From the NCBI RefSeq assembly GCF_000024265.1, contig NC_013204.1:2980501-3044500 (forward strand): 64,000 nucleotides of DNA, written 5' to 3'. How positions within the stretch are numbered: position 1 is the first letter of the stretch; every line of letters begins with the position of its first letter. A program made the translations under genes and the position numbers. This document shows positions 15,874 through 24,787 of this stretch, in pieces. The notes below the pieces were generated by a model. The model was not told the DNA's origin. It was given only the letters and a program-made list of their open reading frames with translations, and did not search any database. The DNA comes from Eggerthella lenta DSM 2243 (GTDB lineage Bacteria > Actinomycetota > Coriobacteriia > Coriobacteriales > Eggerthellaceae).

Positions 15874-17280
15874 TCAAGCGCTGGGAAAACGCAGCACGAA
15901 CGTGGTGCCCTGCCCTTCGGCGCTCTCCACCTCGATAACGCCTCCGTGGTACATAACCGCATGCTTGACGATGGCCAGACCCAGTCCCGTTCCTCCGGTT
16001 TCCTTCGAACGGCTCTTGTCCACGCGGAAGAAGCGTTCGAACACCTTGTCGTGCAACTCGGCCGGGATGCCCGGTCCCGTGTCGCTGACGCGCACGACCG
16101 TCTGGTACGCGGCGTTCGCGAGCCCGCCTTCCACGCATTCGGAGCCCACCTTCATGGTGACGAGGCCGCCTTCGTGGTTGTAGCGGATGCCGTTCTCGAT
16201 GAGGTTGTACAGCATCTCCTCGGCCAACGTCTCGCTGCCCGCGATGCACGCCGACGCGCCCTCCACCCGCACGCGCACGCCCTGGTCGTCCGCGAAGCTG
16301 GACAACCTCCCGGCCACGCGCTGCGCCACCGCGTACAGGTTAATGGCCGTCGCACCGTCGTTCTCGAAGGCCGACTCGTCAAGCTTCGACAGCGTCAGCA
16401 CGTCGTTGATCAGCGAGCGCATGGTCTGCGCCTCGTCGTAGATGAGCGCGGCGAACTTCTGGCGGTCGGAGGGCTGCACCATGTCGTTCTTCATGAGCTC
16501 GGCGTAGCCCGATATCACCTGCAGGGGCGTCTTCATCTCATGGCTCACGTTGCTGGAGAAATCGCGGCGCATGTTCTCGGCTTCGGCCAGCTCGCTGTTC
16601 TGCTGCTTGAGCTGGCGCTGTTGCTCGTCGATCCGGATGAGCAGCGGGTCCATCTCCTCGTATATCTCATTGTCCAAGGGGTTCGCGAAATCGAGCGCGT
16701 CGATGGGCTTCATGATCCGGCTCGTAAGTATCTTCGACAGCAGGAACACGAGCGCCACTGCCACGATGAGCGCTATGAGCACGGGCATGAGCATCTCGCT
16801 GAGAAACGATAGCAGCGAATGCCGCGTCTCGGACAGGCGCACGATACTGCCGTCGTCCAGCTTCACCGCCGCATACACGGTGTCGGTGCCCAGCGTTTCA
16901 GAGTAGCGCATGGTGACGGCCTCGCCCATGTCTGCCGCTTCCTGCACCTCGGGGCGGTCGGCGTGGTTGTCCATGGCATCGGTGTCGGCGGCGCTGTCGA
17001 ACAGCACCGTGCCGTCCGCATCGATGAGCGTGTAGCGCGTCAGTCCACTGAACTGCTCTTTCAGCGCGGGAGCGTTCTCGGACGACGGAGTGGCGTTCAG
17101 ATAGCGCGCCGCATCCTGGGCACTGGCCGCAAGCTCGGTTTCAGCGTCGTGCTCGTAAGACAGGTAGTAGATGGTGGTCATCGTCACGGACAGCGCAACG
17201 ATGACGGCCAACGTGAACGCGAGCACGCTCGTGAAAATCTTGCCGGACAGGCTCTTAACCTTGAAATGCGTCGGGCTCAT
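15874..17280 (-). CDS. sensor histidine kinase, PhoR-like
   Basis: A 468-residue membrane sensor kinase. Two membrane segments (~15-40 and ~163-184) bracket an extracytoplasmic sensor. A HAMP-like linker leads to the HisKA helix with the phospho-accepting His247 in SHEMKTPLQVISGYAELM. The HATPase domain shows NLIENGIRYN, DTGPGIP and GGTGLGLAIVKH. The ATG at 17280 is used; the frame is open further upstream, but that part is the antisense shadow of the regulator gene. It starts 8 bp after the response regulator stop, next to pstSCAB, so it very probably senses phosphate limitation (inference from context). Confidence 0.88.
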   Translation of the reverse strand: MSPTHFKVKSLSGKIFTSVLAFTLAVIVALSVTMTTIYYLSYEHDAETELAASAQDAARYLNATPSSENAPALKEQFSGLTRYTLIDADGTVLFDSAADTDAMDNHADRPEVQEAADMGEAVTMRYSETLGTDTVYAAVKLDDGSIVRLSETRHSLLSFLSEMLMPVLIALIVAVALVFLLSKILTSRIMKPIDALDFANPLDNEIYEEMDPLLIRIDEQQRQLKQQNSELAEAENMRRDFSSNVSHEMKTPLQVISGYAELMKNDMVQPSDRQKFAALIYDEAQTMRSLINDVLTLSKLDESAFENDGATAINLYAVAQRVAGRLSSFADDQGVRVRVEGASACIAGSETLAEEMLYNLIENGIRYNHEGGLVTMKVGSECVEGGLANAAYQTVVRVSDTGPGIPAELHDKVFERFFRVDKSRSKETGGTGLGLAIVKHAVMYHGGVIEVESAEGQGTTFVLRFPSA

Positions 17281-17288
17281 GCGCGCGC

Positions 17289-17981
17289 TCACGAGGAGGG
17301 TTTGATGCAGTAGCCCACGCCGCGCACCGTACGAACGAGGGCGTCGGCCCCTTCTTGCGCCGCGGCCAGCTTCTGGCGCAGCGTCTGCACGTGCACATCC
17401 ACCGTGCGCGTCTCCCCCACGTACGTCATACCCCACACGTCTTCCAGCAGTTGGCTGCGCGACAGCACGTGCCCCTGGTTCTGCAGCAGCGTGTGCAGCA
17501 GGTCGAACTCCTTGAGCGTGAGCGTGATGGGCTCGCCGCCCACCTGCACGGTGTGAGCCGACACGCATAGCTCGATAGGACCGCAAGACAGCTCGTCGTC
17601 GGCCATGACGGGAGGCGCCGACGCGCGGCGCATGAGCGCGTTCACGCGGCTGACCAGCTCCATCATGCCGAAAGGCTTGGCCAGATAGTCGTCAGCGCCG
17701 GCATCGAGGCCGCTCACCGTGTCGAACTCGGTGCCCTTGGCCGTGAGCATCATCACGGGCAGATGCTTGGTCGCCGGGTTCTCGCGCAGCATATGGAGGA
17801 TCTCGAGCCCGTCGATTTCCGGCAGCATGATGTCGAGCAGCACCAACTCGGGGAGGCGCTCCTTGCACGCGGCGAAGAACTCGCCCGCCGCCGGGAAGCC
17901 CGCCGCCTCGAATCCGGCCTGCTTGAGAGCGTACACCGTGAGGTCGCGGATGTTGGTATCGTCTTCAACGTAGTAGATCAT
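17289..17981 (-). CDS. OmpR/PhoB-family response regulator
   Basis: A 230-residue regulator with an N-terminal receiver domain: acidic pair D7-D8, phospho-acceptor D50 in LLDIMLPEIDG, T80 and K102 in LAKPFG. The C-terminal winged helix has LTLKEFDLLHTLLQNQGHVLS split across SRSQLLEDVWG and TRTVDVHVQTLRQKL. It pairs with the PhoR-like kinase 8 bp downstream and follows pstB, so PhoB-like control of phosphate uptake is likely. A motif identical in layout to one upstream of pstS lies ~87 bp before its start (18068-18084), suggesting autoregulation. Confidence 0.9.
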   Translation of the reverse strand: MIYYVEDDTNIRDLTVYALKQAGFEAAGFPAAGEFFAACKERLPELVLLDIMLPEIDGLEILHMLRENPATKHLPVMMLTAKGTEFDTVSGLDAGADDYLAKPFGMMELVSRVNALMRRASAPPVMADDELSCGPIELCVSAHTVQVGGEPITLTLKEFDLLHTLLQNQGHVLSRSQLLEDVWGMTYVGETRTVDVHVQTLRQKLAAAQEGADALVRTVRGVGYCIKPSS

Positions 17982-18067
17982 GGGTTGGTCCTTTCGGCCG
18001 GCAGCGCGCTTTCGCCGCCGTCGAGCCTATTGTAAAGCAGGAGGAAAAACCACGGGCTTGCGGCAAC

Positions 18068-18084
18068 GTCAAATTTGCGTAAAG
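18068..18084 (-). promoter_or_regulatory. candidate Pho box upstream of the response regulator
   Basis: Minus strand reads CTTTACGCAAATTTGAC. The halves CTTTAC and TTTGAC have exactly the same spacing as in the pstS upstream site (22012-22028). Direct half-sites about one helical turn apart are the usual form of PhoB/PhoP-type boxes. A possible -10 TACAAT lies ~32 nt further downstream. Confidence 0.55.
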
Positions 18085-18099
18085 CCGAAAGGAAGCCCC

Positions 18100-18185
18100 T
18101 TTGTCATCCTGAGGGAACGCGGCTTTGCCGCCTCCGCTCAGGATGACAGGCCGCGACTTCGGCGCTGCGCTCAGGATGACAACGC
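18100..18185. repeat. palindromic repeat, GTCATCCTGAG type
   Basis: Contains GTCATCCTGAGG at 18104 and two inverted copies CGCTCAGGATGACA ending near 18149 and 18182. It is the same family as the aroC-aroE repeat at 2600-2830. It fills the gap between pstB and the response regulator gene. Confidence 0.7.
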
Positions 18186-18191
18186 TCCGAC

Positions 18192-19061
18192 CTAGCCGAA
18201 CCTTCCCGCCACGTAGTCGGCGGTGCGGGGGTCGGCCGGGTTCGTGAAGATGTCGTCGGTGGAGCCGGCCTCCACCATCTCGCCCAGCAGGAAGAACGCG
18301 GTCTTGTCGGACACGCGCAGCGCCTGCAGCATGTTGTGCGTCACCATGATCACCGTGTACTTGCTCTTGAGCTCGCCCACAAGGTCTTCGATCTTAGCGG
18401 TGGAGATGGGGTCGAGCGCGCTGGTGGCCTCGTCCATCAGCAGCACTTCGGGGCGCACCGCCAACGCGCGCGCGATGCACAGGCGCTGCTGCTGGCCGCC
18501 GGAGAACCCGAGCGCGTTCTTCTTCAGGCGGTCCTTCATCTCGTCCCAGATGGCGGCGTCGCGCAGGCTCTGCTCCACGATGGCGTCCAGATCCTCGCGC
18601 TTCTTGATGCCGTGGGTGCGCGGGCCGAAGGCCACGTTGTCGTACACGCTCATGGGGAACGGATTGGGCTGCTGGAACACCATGCCCACCCGACGGCGCA
18701 GATTGTTCACGTCGATGGAGCGGTAGGCGTCCTCGCCGTCCAACGTGATCTCGCCTTCGATACGGCAGCCTTCCACCAGGTCGTTCATGCGGTTGAGGCT
18801 TTTCAGCAGCGTGGACTTGCCGCAGCCCGACGGGCCGATGAGCGCCGTCACCTGGTTCTTGGGGAACTGCAGGTCGATGCCCTTCAGCGCGTGGAAATCC
18901 TTGTAGTACAGATCGAGGTTGCGCACGCCCATCTTGGCGGGCGCGTCGACGGGCGCCTTCTCCTTGATGCGGCGGTCGGCCGCCTGACCCTGCGCCTGGG
19001 GCATGTAGGTAGCCGGGGCGTTCTGGGTCGGAGCGGTTCTCTCAAGCGTGACGTTAGTCAT
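18192..19061 (-). CDS. pstB: phosphate ABC transporter ATP-binding protein
   Basis: Cytosolic ATPase of the high-affinity phosphate importer PstSCAB. The 289-residue protein has Walker [10 protein letters not shown], the family-typical [10 protein letters not shown], the Q-loop [10 protein letters not shown], signature [17 protein letters not shown] and Walker [14 protein letters not shown]. It carries an extra ~45-residue N-terminal extension before the ABC domain. It overlaps the pstA stop by 8 bp with GGGAGG upstream of the ATG. No phoU follows, unlike many pst operons. Confidence 0.96.
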   Translation of the reverse strand: MTNVTLERTAPTQNAPATYMPQAQGQAADRRIKEKAPVDAPAKMGVRNLDLYYKDFHALKGIDLQFPKNQVTALIGPSGCGKSTLLKSLNRMNDLVEGCRIEGEITLDGEDAYRSIDVNNLRRRVGMVFQQPNPFPMSVYDNVAFGPRTHGIKKREDLDAIVEQSLRDAAIWDEMKDRLKKNALGFSGGQQQRLCIARALAVRPEVLLMDEATSALDPISTAKIEDLVGELKSKYTVIMVTHNMLQALRVSDKTAFFLLGEMVEAGSTDDIFTNPADPRTADYVAGRFG

Positions 19062-20022
19062 AGGTGCCTCCCTTGTTCATCTTCTTGGCGGCGAACGTGG
19101 CCAGGAGGTTCAGAAGCACCACCATGACCAGCAGCACCACCGCCGTGGCATAGGTCTCGTTCACGTGCAGGCCTTCGCTGGCCAGCGCGTACATGTGCAC
19201 GGCCAGCGTGCGGGCGGAATCGAACACCGCCATGGCGCCCTCGCCGGCGAAGTTCGGGATCTGGGCGATGGAGCCGGCCGTGAAAATGAGCGCAGCCACC
19301 TCGCCCACGCACCGGCCGAGCGCCAGTATCACGCCGCCCAGGATACCGGGCACGGCCGAAGGCAGCACGCAGCGAAACACCGTGCGCAAACGGCCGGCGC
19401 CCAAACCGAACCCGCCTTCGCGGTACGCGTCGGGAACGGCCAGCAGCGCTTCCTCGGTGGTGCGCATGACCACGGGCAGCACCATGATGGCCAGCGTGCA
19501 GGCACCCGCCAAAAGCGACAGGTTCCAATGCAGCGCCGTCACGAAGAACAACATGCCGAACAGGCCGTAGATGATGGACGGGATGCCCTGCAGCGTCTCG
19601 GCGGTGGTACGCACGACAGCTACGAAACGACTGCCGCGCGGCGCGTATTCCACCAGGTAGATGGCCGATCCCACGCCCACCGGCACCGCCATGAGCAGCG
19701 AGAGGGCCGCCATCAGCAGCGTGTTCACCAGCGCCGGCATGAGTGAGACGTTCGTGGAGTTGTACTCCCACTCGAACAGGCTGGGCGTGAGGTACGGCAC
19801 GCCGTTCACCAGGATGTAGCCCACCAGGAACAGCAGCACCGCCGTGGTCAGCAGCGCGCCCAGATACACCAGCGCTCGCAGCAGCATGGAAACCACGCGG
19901 CGTGCGGCGCGATGACGCTCTTCCGCCGCTTCGAACATCGCATCGATCCGATCGCCCGGGTTGGCGGCGGGCGCCGGGGAGGCGTCGACCGATTCGTAGG
20001 CGATCGTCAGCTTGGGACTCAT
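19054..20022 (-). CDS. pstA: phosphate ABC transporter permease PstA
   Basis: Membrane permease subunit of PstSCAB, 322 residues. Six or more membrane segments are visible. The permease loop lies around [15 protein letters not shown] and the EAA-type cytoplasmic loop is [21 protein letters not shown] ~45-residue hydrophilic N-terminus precedes the first membrane segment. Its ATG shares one base with the pstC stop, and its 3' end overlaps pstB by 8 bp, a tightly coupled operon. Confidence 0.94.
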   Translation of the reverse strand: MSPKLTIAYESVDASPAPAANPGDRIDAMFEAAEERHRAARRVVSMLLRALVYLGALLTTAVLLFLVGYILVNGVPYLTPSLFEWEYNSTNVSLMPALVNTLLMAALSLLMAVPVGVGSAIYLVEYAPRGSRFVAVVRTTAETLQGIPSIIYGLFGMLFFVTALHWNLSLLAGACTLAIMVLPVVMRTTEEALLAVPDAYREGGFGLGAGRLRTVFRCVLPSAVPGILGGVILALGRCVGEVAALIFTAGSIAQIPNFAGEGAMAVFDSARTLAVHMYALASEGLHVNETYATAVVLLVMVVLLNLLATFAAKKMNKGGTYD

Positions 20023-20882
20023 TACCTCGTCTCACCCCGCTTCTTGATAACGTTGAACAACATAGTGATGAGCAGGATGAACACGAACAGCACCACGCCC
20101 GTGGCCACGAGCGCGCCGCGGTGCAGGTCGGCCGCGTAGCCCATCTCCAGCACGATGTTGGCGGTCATGGTGCGCACGCCCTCGAAGATGCTCTCGGGAA
20201 CGATGGGCTGGTTGCCGGCCACCATGATGACGGCCATGGTCTCGCCGATGGCGCGGCCCACGCCCAGCACGATGCCGGCCATGATGCCGGAGACGGCGGC
20301 GGGAACGATAACGCGGAACACCGAGCGCTCGTGATCGGCACCCAGCGCCAGCGCACCCTCGTAGTACTTCTTGGGCACAGCATCGAGCGCGCTCTGCGCA
20401 ACGGTGATGATGGTGGGCAGGATCATGATGCCCAGCAGTACGGCAGCGGCCAGAAGCGACAGGCCGCGGCCCGGCATATTGTCGCGAATAAACGGCACGA
20501 TCATCACCAGGCCGAAGAAGCCGTAGACAACCGACGGGATGCCCGCCAAGAGCTCTACGCCCGGCTTGAGGAACGCCGCGATCTTGCCGCTGGCGAACCG
20601 CGACAGGAAGATGGCGCACAAAAGCCCCGTAGGAACGCCGACCAGGATGGCGCCGGCGGTCACGTAGATGCTGCCCACGATCATCGGGAAGATGCCGTAG
20701 ATATCGTTGGCGGGACGCCACGTAGTGCCGAAAAGAAACTCGGGAAGGCCGATCTGCGCGATGGCCGGCACGCCGTTCGCGAAGAGAAAGACGCAGATGA
20801 GAGCCACCGCGAGGACCGATATCCCCGCGGCGGCCACGAACAGCGCCTTCGCTATGCCCTCTTTGATGTGCAGGTGGAACAT
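20022..20882 (-). CDS. pstC: phosphate ABC transporter permease PstC
   Basis: The other permease subunit, 286 residues, with GIPSVVYGFFGLVMIVPFI and the EAA loop EGALALGADHERSVFRVIVP. I take the ATG at 20882 rather than the in-frame GTG at 20888, because AAGGAG sits 5 nt before the ATG and would overlap the GTG. The gap to pstS is ~88 bp. Confidence 0.94.
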   Translation of the reverse strand: MFHLHIKEGIAKALFVAAAGISVLAVALICVFLFANGVPAIAQIGLPEFLFGTTWRPANDIYGIFPMIVGSIYVTAGAILVGVPTGLLCAIFLSRFASGKIAAFLKPGVELLAGIPSVVYGFFGLVMIVPFIRDNMPGRGLSLLAAAVLLGIMILPTIITVAQSALDAVPKKYYEGALALGADHERSVFRVIVPAAVSGIMAGIVLGVGRAIGETMAVIMVAGNQPIVPESIFEGVRTMTANIVLEMGYAADLHRGALVATGVVLFVFILLITMLFNVIKKRGETR

Positions 20883-20924
20883 GTACACTCCTTGGTCTGG
20901 CTATGTCAGCGAGAGGCGCCGAGG

Positions 20925-20985
20925 CGGGGTGCATCGGCGCCTCGCAGCGTCGAGCGCTTCCGGCGGCTGTTAAGCCGACGGAACA
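20925..20985. repeat. palindromic repeat at the pstS 3' end
   Basis: Contains GGCGCCTCGCAGCGTCGAGC followed by TTCCGGCGGC...GCCGACGGAAC, an inverted pair spanning the pstS stop codon. A close relative lies at 38942-38996, just after the ccmB stop. In both cases the palindrome sits at the 3' end of a minus-strand gene, so it may act as an mRNA end or stabiliser. Confidence 0.55.
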
Positions 20986-21893
20986 ACATCTTCCCACGTG
21001 GTCAGCTCGCCGGTGTAGATGCCCTTCACCTGGTCGGACGTAAGCTCGTCGATGGAGGCATCCGGGTTCACGATAACCGCGATGCCGTCCTGGGCGATGA
21101 CCGTGGCCTTCACGCCGCTCTCGGAGTCCTTGAGCTCGCGGGAGACCATGCCGATGTCGCAGGTTCCCTCGGTGGCCATGTTCACGCCGGTGGTGGAGTC
21201 GGACTGGTTGACCTCGATGGCGACGTCGGGATTGAGAGCCTTGTACGCCTCGGCCAGCTTCTCCATGACCGGGGTTACGGACGAGGAACCGGCGATGACG
21301 ATCTTGCCGGACTTGCCGGAAGCCTTATAGGAGCCCGCGTTGTCGGCAACGGAGATGCAACCGTTCTCCTCGACCACCTTCTGACCGTCGGAACTCATGA
21401 TGTAGTCGATGAAGTCCTGGGCCACATCGGACACGCCGTCCTTCGTCACGATATTGAACGGACGGGCCACCTTGTACGTGCCGCTCTTCACGTTCTCGGC
21501 CGTAGCTTCGGCGCCGTCGATGCTGAGCGCCTTCACCGTGTTGTTCAGCGAACCGAGCGATATGTAGCCGATGGCGTTCGCGTCGCCCGCCACGGACGTC
21601 ATCATGACGGACGTGGAGTTCGTGATGGCGGCCGTGGGAGTGGTCAGATCAACCTTGTCTCCGTTGGCATCCTTTTCCTCGATGCCGAACAGCTCGATGA
21701 ACGCACCCCGCGTGCCGGAGCCGTCCTCGCGCGAATAGACCGAGACCTCGCCGGACGGGCTGGTCGAAGCCGACGCTCCTCCGTCGGTTGCGCCGCTCGC
21801 ACCATCGCCGTTGCCCGACGCACAGCCGAACAGCCCGAACAGTCCCAGCGCCAGAACCGCCGCGCTCACCGCCATTGCCAAACGCTTCTTCAT
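20970..21893 (-). CDS. pstS: phosphate-binding lipoprotein PstS
   Basis: Extracytoplasmic phosphate-binding protein. From the ATG at 21893 it is 307 residues with a lipoprotein signal (LALGLFGLFGC, acylated Cys ~24). Family motifs are VYSREDGSGTRGAF, the phosphate-binding GSSSVTPVMEKLAEAY and QSDSTTGVNMATEGTCDIGM. The frame is open to 22016, but GGAAGG and the signal peptide place the start at 21893. The two substrate domains appear in circularly swapped order compared with the classic PstS: the SREDGSGTR part is N-terminal. First gene of pstSCAB. Confidence 0.93.
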   Translation of the reverse strand: MKKRLAMAVSAAVLALGLFGLFGCASGNGDGASGATDGGASASTSPSGEVSVYSREDGSGTRGAFIELFGIEEKDANGDKVDLTTPTAAITNSTSVMMTSVAGDANAIGYISLGSLNNTVKALSIDGAEATAENVKSGTYKVARPFNIVTKDGVSDVAQDFIDYIMSSDGQKVVEENGCISVADNAGSYKASGKSGKIVIAGSSSVTPVMEKLAEAYKALNPDVAIEVNQSDSTTGVNMATEGTCDIGMVSRELKDSESGVKATVIAQDGIAVIVNPDASIDELTSDQVKGIYTGELTTWEDVVPSA

Positions 21894-22011
21894 CTTCTTC
21901 CTTCCTTCGATGCGCTTTGCGAGCGCATTGCTTTCCGCTGAAGCGCGGGCATCGGAGGCCCGCTGCAAGGAACATGATGAAGACGGAGCATCAGAACCGT
22001 GTCGGATGCCG

Positions 22012-22028
22012 GTCAAAAGTCTGTAAAG
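22012..22028 (-). promoter_or_regulatory. candidate Pho box upstream of pstS
   Basis: Minus strand CTTTACAGACTTTTGAC, ~119 bp upstream of the pstS start. The CTTTAC and TTTGAC halves and their spacing are identical to the site upstream of the PhoB-like gene (18068-18084). The remaining 22030-22300 stretch holds no gene I can support. Confidence 0.55.
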
Positions 22029-22299
22029 TTTCGAGAGGCCGTCTTTTTCGTGCCGGCGCTAGATCGACGCAAGACCCACGCCAGGCGTACGCTCAAACCG
22101 TGTTGGAAACACTGGCAAGAAATATGGAATCCGCGTTGGAAGCGCGTTGAAAGCGCGCGAGATCGAGGAAGATCCGCGCTGGATGCGCGCCATCTGCGCA
22201 TGATACGCGGTCGCTATACTAAGAGGTACGAAGCGCAGAGGCGGCGCGGCACCACACCCCTTTCCACCAGATGCTCCCGAGCGAGGGACCGACGGAGGG

Positions 22300-22325
22300 A
22301 AAAACAGCACTAAATGTGCTGTTTT
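22300..22325. terminator. bidirectional intrinsic terminator
   Basis: AAAACAGCAC-TAAAT-GTGCTGTTTT: a 10-bp perfect stem with A and T runs on both sides. It would stop minus-strand transcripts arriving from the DUF2804 gene or from the antisense promoter at 22589-22616. Confidence 0.8.
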
Positions 22326-22400
22326 ACACTGATTCGTTGCGCGCGAGCGCGCGCCTGGTCGTATGGTGCGCTTTGCCGGAAGCCGCTACGATGGCCTGAA

Positions 22401-22520
22401 ATGGACGCCATGACCGTTTTGGCCTTGATAGCGGCGATCCTTGAGTTCGCTTCCAGTTTGCTGGGGTTCTTGACAGCGATAATGGAGCGGCTCCCGATCC
22501 GCAAGGACAAGGAGCCGTAA
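22401..22520 (+). CDS. possible 39-residue hydrophobic peptide (type I toxin-like)
   Basis: Small plus-strand frame MDAMTVLALIAAILEFASSL followed by LGFLTAIMERLPIRKDKEP. It consists of one membrane-spanning helix and a short charged tail, the shape of type I toxin or holin-like peptides. No strong ribosome-binding site is visible and a second ATG lies three codons in. A convincing minus-strand promoter (22589-22616) would give an antisense RNA over the whole frame. That arrangement, in an otherwise gene-free 800-bp gap, is what makes the frame worth listing. It could equally be non-coding. Confidence 0.35.
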   Translation: MDAMTVLALIAAILEFASSLLGFLTAIMERLPIRKDKEP

Positions 22521-22549
22521 CAAGAAGCCAAACCGCCGAAGCGATTCGA

Positions 22550-22616
22550 GAGCCGTGGGGAGTTAGCAGCTCCCTGCGGCTCGCCTCTATTATACGACCG
22601 GGCAGCGCAAAAGCAA
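22550..22616 (-). promoter_or_regulatory. minus-strand promoter and hairpin opposite the small peptide
   Basis: Minus strand: -35 TTGCTT (22611-22616), 16-bp spacer, -10 TATAAT (22589-22594). Transcription would begin near 22582 and immediately enter a hairpin (GAGCCGCAGGGAGC / CTCCCCACGGCTC, 22550-22582). The RNA would run antisense to the peptide frame at 22401-22520 and reach the terminator at 22300-22325, about 280 nt. Confidence 0.5.
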
Positions 22617-22689
22617 GCTCGAACGCAACCTTCCCGGCCTTCCGCGCGCCGATTCATTCCCGGCTCTCGCGCGCCCGTCCCGTGCTTGA

Positions 22690-23772
22690 TCAGTACACGT
22701 TGTGGATGACCTCGGCAGAGCCGAGGAGATTCTCCACGAGCAGCGTGGAACCGTCGTCAAGCGTCACCGCACCGTCGAAGCGGCCGAATACCTGGTGCTG
22801 GTCGGATCGGATCAGCTTGAAGTCCATCCAGTCCACACGGTCGAGCAGCGGCGTGAACACGAGGTCGAGTCGTCCCTCGTCGTCGGTCATATGCCAGGGC
22901 TGCATGAGCTGGTAGCGATCGGCCGTCTTCTTCGCGTGCGCACCGCCCGTCTTCTCGGGGATGCCGAAGTCCACGCGGTGCAACTTGTGCGCAGCACCGT
23001 CGATGAACACCATGTTCTCGGAAGCCGCCGACGTGTCGCCGAACCCGTAGCCCAGGTTGAGGCCGAAGCGACGACCGTCCTGCCAACCCTGCGCCACGGC
23101 CCAGTACCACGTGTTGTCGCGCGTCCATACGCCTCGCCCCCAGTCCAGCAGGCCGAACGAGTTCTCGGGGCAGAACCCGTGCACCAAAAGCCCCTTCTTG
23201 AAACTGCCCCTCGCCTGCATGGCGACGATCTTCTGGTTGTAGTAGAACGCGAGCGGGTCTTCGGCCCATGGCGTGCTGATCACCATCGAATCGCGCGGCT
23301 CCTCGTCCAGCACGGCCTCGAACGTCAGGTCGTCGCCGCCGTCGAAGCCCGCGAACCACACGTTGAGGCGGCGCTGCCCGCCAGCAACCTCGAAGCGGAA
23401 CGATACGCGGTTGTTCTCGAAGGAGGTCACGCCCTCGGCCGAGGTGGCGGGCAGCTTGAAGCGCCCCATCGGAAACGGCGAGATCACGCTGGCCGTATGC
23501 GACGTGGCCTGCGCGAAGTCCATCACCGATGCCGAGATGAGCCCCACGTAACCCATATCGGCGACGGTCAGCGCCACAGCGAACTCGTCGTCGTTCACCA
23601 GGTAGTAGTCCCATTCTTTGATGCGGCGCTTCGGCGCCTTGATACGGTCGCGATCGTACGCGCGCAGAAGCGACGTGGCCCATCCGCATTCGGCGAGCTT
23701 GCCGTCGAGGTGGTGCAGCGGGCCTTCGGTCAAACGCGTTTCGGACATGGTTTTCATCGCCTCCTCGCTCAC
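22690..23772 (-). CDS. DUF2804 family protein
   Basis: A 360-residue protein of the DUF2804 family, recognised by RIKEWDYYLVNDDEFAVALT near the N-terminus and SFGLLDWGRGVWTRDNTWYW with ASENMVFIDGAAHKLHRV in the second half. No signal peptide or membrane segment is visible. Members resemble beta-sandwich carotenoid/lipocalin-like folds; no activity is established. The start overlaps the mscS stop as a 4-bp coupled junction, so the two are likely co-translated. Confidence 0.85.
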   Translation of the reverse strand: MSEEAMKTMSETRLTEGPLHHLDGKLAECGWATSLLRAYDRDRIKAPKRRIKEWDYYLVNDDEFAVALTVADMGYVGLISASVMDFAQATSHTASVISPFPMGRFKLPATSAEGVTSFENNRVSFRFEVAGGQRRLNVWFAGFDGGDDLTFEAVLDEEPRDSMVISTPWAEDPLAFYYNQKIVAMQARGSFKKGLLVHGFCPENSFGLLDWGRGVWTRDNTWYWAVAQGWQDGRRFGLNLGYGFGDTSAASENMVFIDGAAHKLHRVDFGIPEKTGGAHAKKTADRYQLMQPWHMTDDEGRLDLVFTPLLDRVDWMDFKLIRSDQHQVFGRFDGAVTLDDGSTLLVENLLGSAEVIHNVY

Positions 23773-24734
23773 GATTGCTCCTCTTTCCCAAGCCGCAGCG
23801 CCCGCGCCATGCGCTTGCGGAAGCTCGGCCTCTGCTTCTGCTTGGGAGTCGGCTTCGGTTTAGGCTTCGGCTTAGTCGGCGCATGGCCGGCGGCTTCCTG
23901 CGCAGCGGCCTCTTCGGCTTCCTGCTGCGCCTCCTCCAGCACCTGCTCCGCGCGATCGGGCGCCGCCGTTCGGGTCAGCGGCGCCACGGCGCGCAGCACC
24001 GCATCGATTGCACGGCCCGTGGTACGGCTGTCGGCCATGCTGAACGAGATGGAACCCGCATAGCCCTGCGCGGTGATCTCCGAGAACGTGAGCTTCGGCT
24101 GTTTAACCACCTTGCCGATGCCGGCCGCCGCCTCGCCGGCCTTGCGCTCGATAGCCTCGGCCACTTCGTCGAGATGCTGGCCTTCCGTGGTGACCACGAT
24201 GGCCAAGCTCACTTGGTTCGTGGGCGGAAGGTGCGTGAGAGCGGTTTTGCTGATGATGGAGTTAGGGATGAGCACTTCCTCGCCCGCGCCGTTGCGTATG
24301 GTGGTGTGGCGCCAGGTGATGTCTTTCACCACGCCTGTGGACGAGCCCACCTCGATGTTGTCGCCGGGTTTGATGATGCGCAGCAGGCTGACCTGCAAAC
24401 CTCCGATGAGGTTCGACAGCGTGTCCTGGAAGCCCAACGAGATGGCGATGCCGCCGATGCCGAGCGCGGTGATGGCGGCGCTCACGTCCACGCGGAAGCA
24501 GGTGGACAGCATGATGCACACGCCGGTGATCCACACGGCTCCGCGGGCGATGTTGATGAAGATGGAGCTTGAGGGCAGATCGCGCTCTTCGTTGATGGCA
24601 AGCACGCGGCCCAGGAAGCGCCTCGTCAGACGCGCGACGACTGCCGTGATCGCCAGAATGACCACCGCCGAGATGGCCGTGGTCACCCAGTCGGTGCGCA
24701 CGATAGCGTCGATGTAGTTTTGAAGCTGTTCCAT
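23769..24734 (-). CDS. small-conductance mechanosensitive channel (MscS family)
   Basis: A 321-residue channel. Three N-terminal membrane segments end in the pore helix (ITALGIGGIAISLGFQDTLS, residues ~88-107). The MscS beta domain follows (LLRIIKPGDNIEVG; EEVLIPNSIISKTALT). A ~90-residue charged tail rich in Pro-Lys repeats (TKPKPKPKPTPKQKQRP) ends the protein. It relieves turgor on hypo-osmotic shock. It shares a 4-bp overlap with the DUF2804 gene downstream. Confidence 0.92.
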   Translation of the reverse strand: MEQLQNYIDAIVRTDWVTTAISAVVILAITAVVARLTRRFLGRVLAINEERDLPSSSIFINIARGAVWITGVCIMLSTCFRVDVSAAITALGIGGIAISLGFQDTLSNLIGGLQVSLLRIIKPGDNIEVGSSTGVVKDITWRHTTIRNGAGEEVLIPNSIISKTALTHLPPTNQVSLAIVVTTEGQHLDEVAEAIERKAGEAAAGIGKVVKQPKLTFSEITAQGYAGSISFSMADSRTTGRAIDAVLRAVAPLTRTAAPDRAEQVLEEAQQEAEEAAAQEAAGHAPTKPKPKPKPTPKQKQRPSFRKRMARALRLGKEEQS

Positions 24735-24787
24735 GCCGTTATCCTACCATGTCGACCATACCGTCGCCAAGGAAAGGAGACGGCGCC

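Noticed and set aside
15874-17586. N-terminal extension of the histidine kinase to 17586
   Set aside because: The extra ~100 codons lie over the response regulator in another frame and are Arg/Ala/Gly-rich; the ATG at 17280 gives a normal kinase 8 bp after the regulator.
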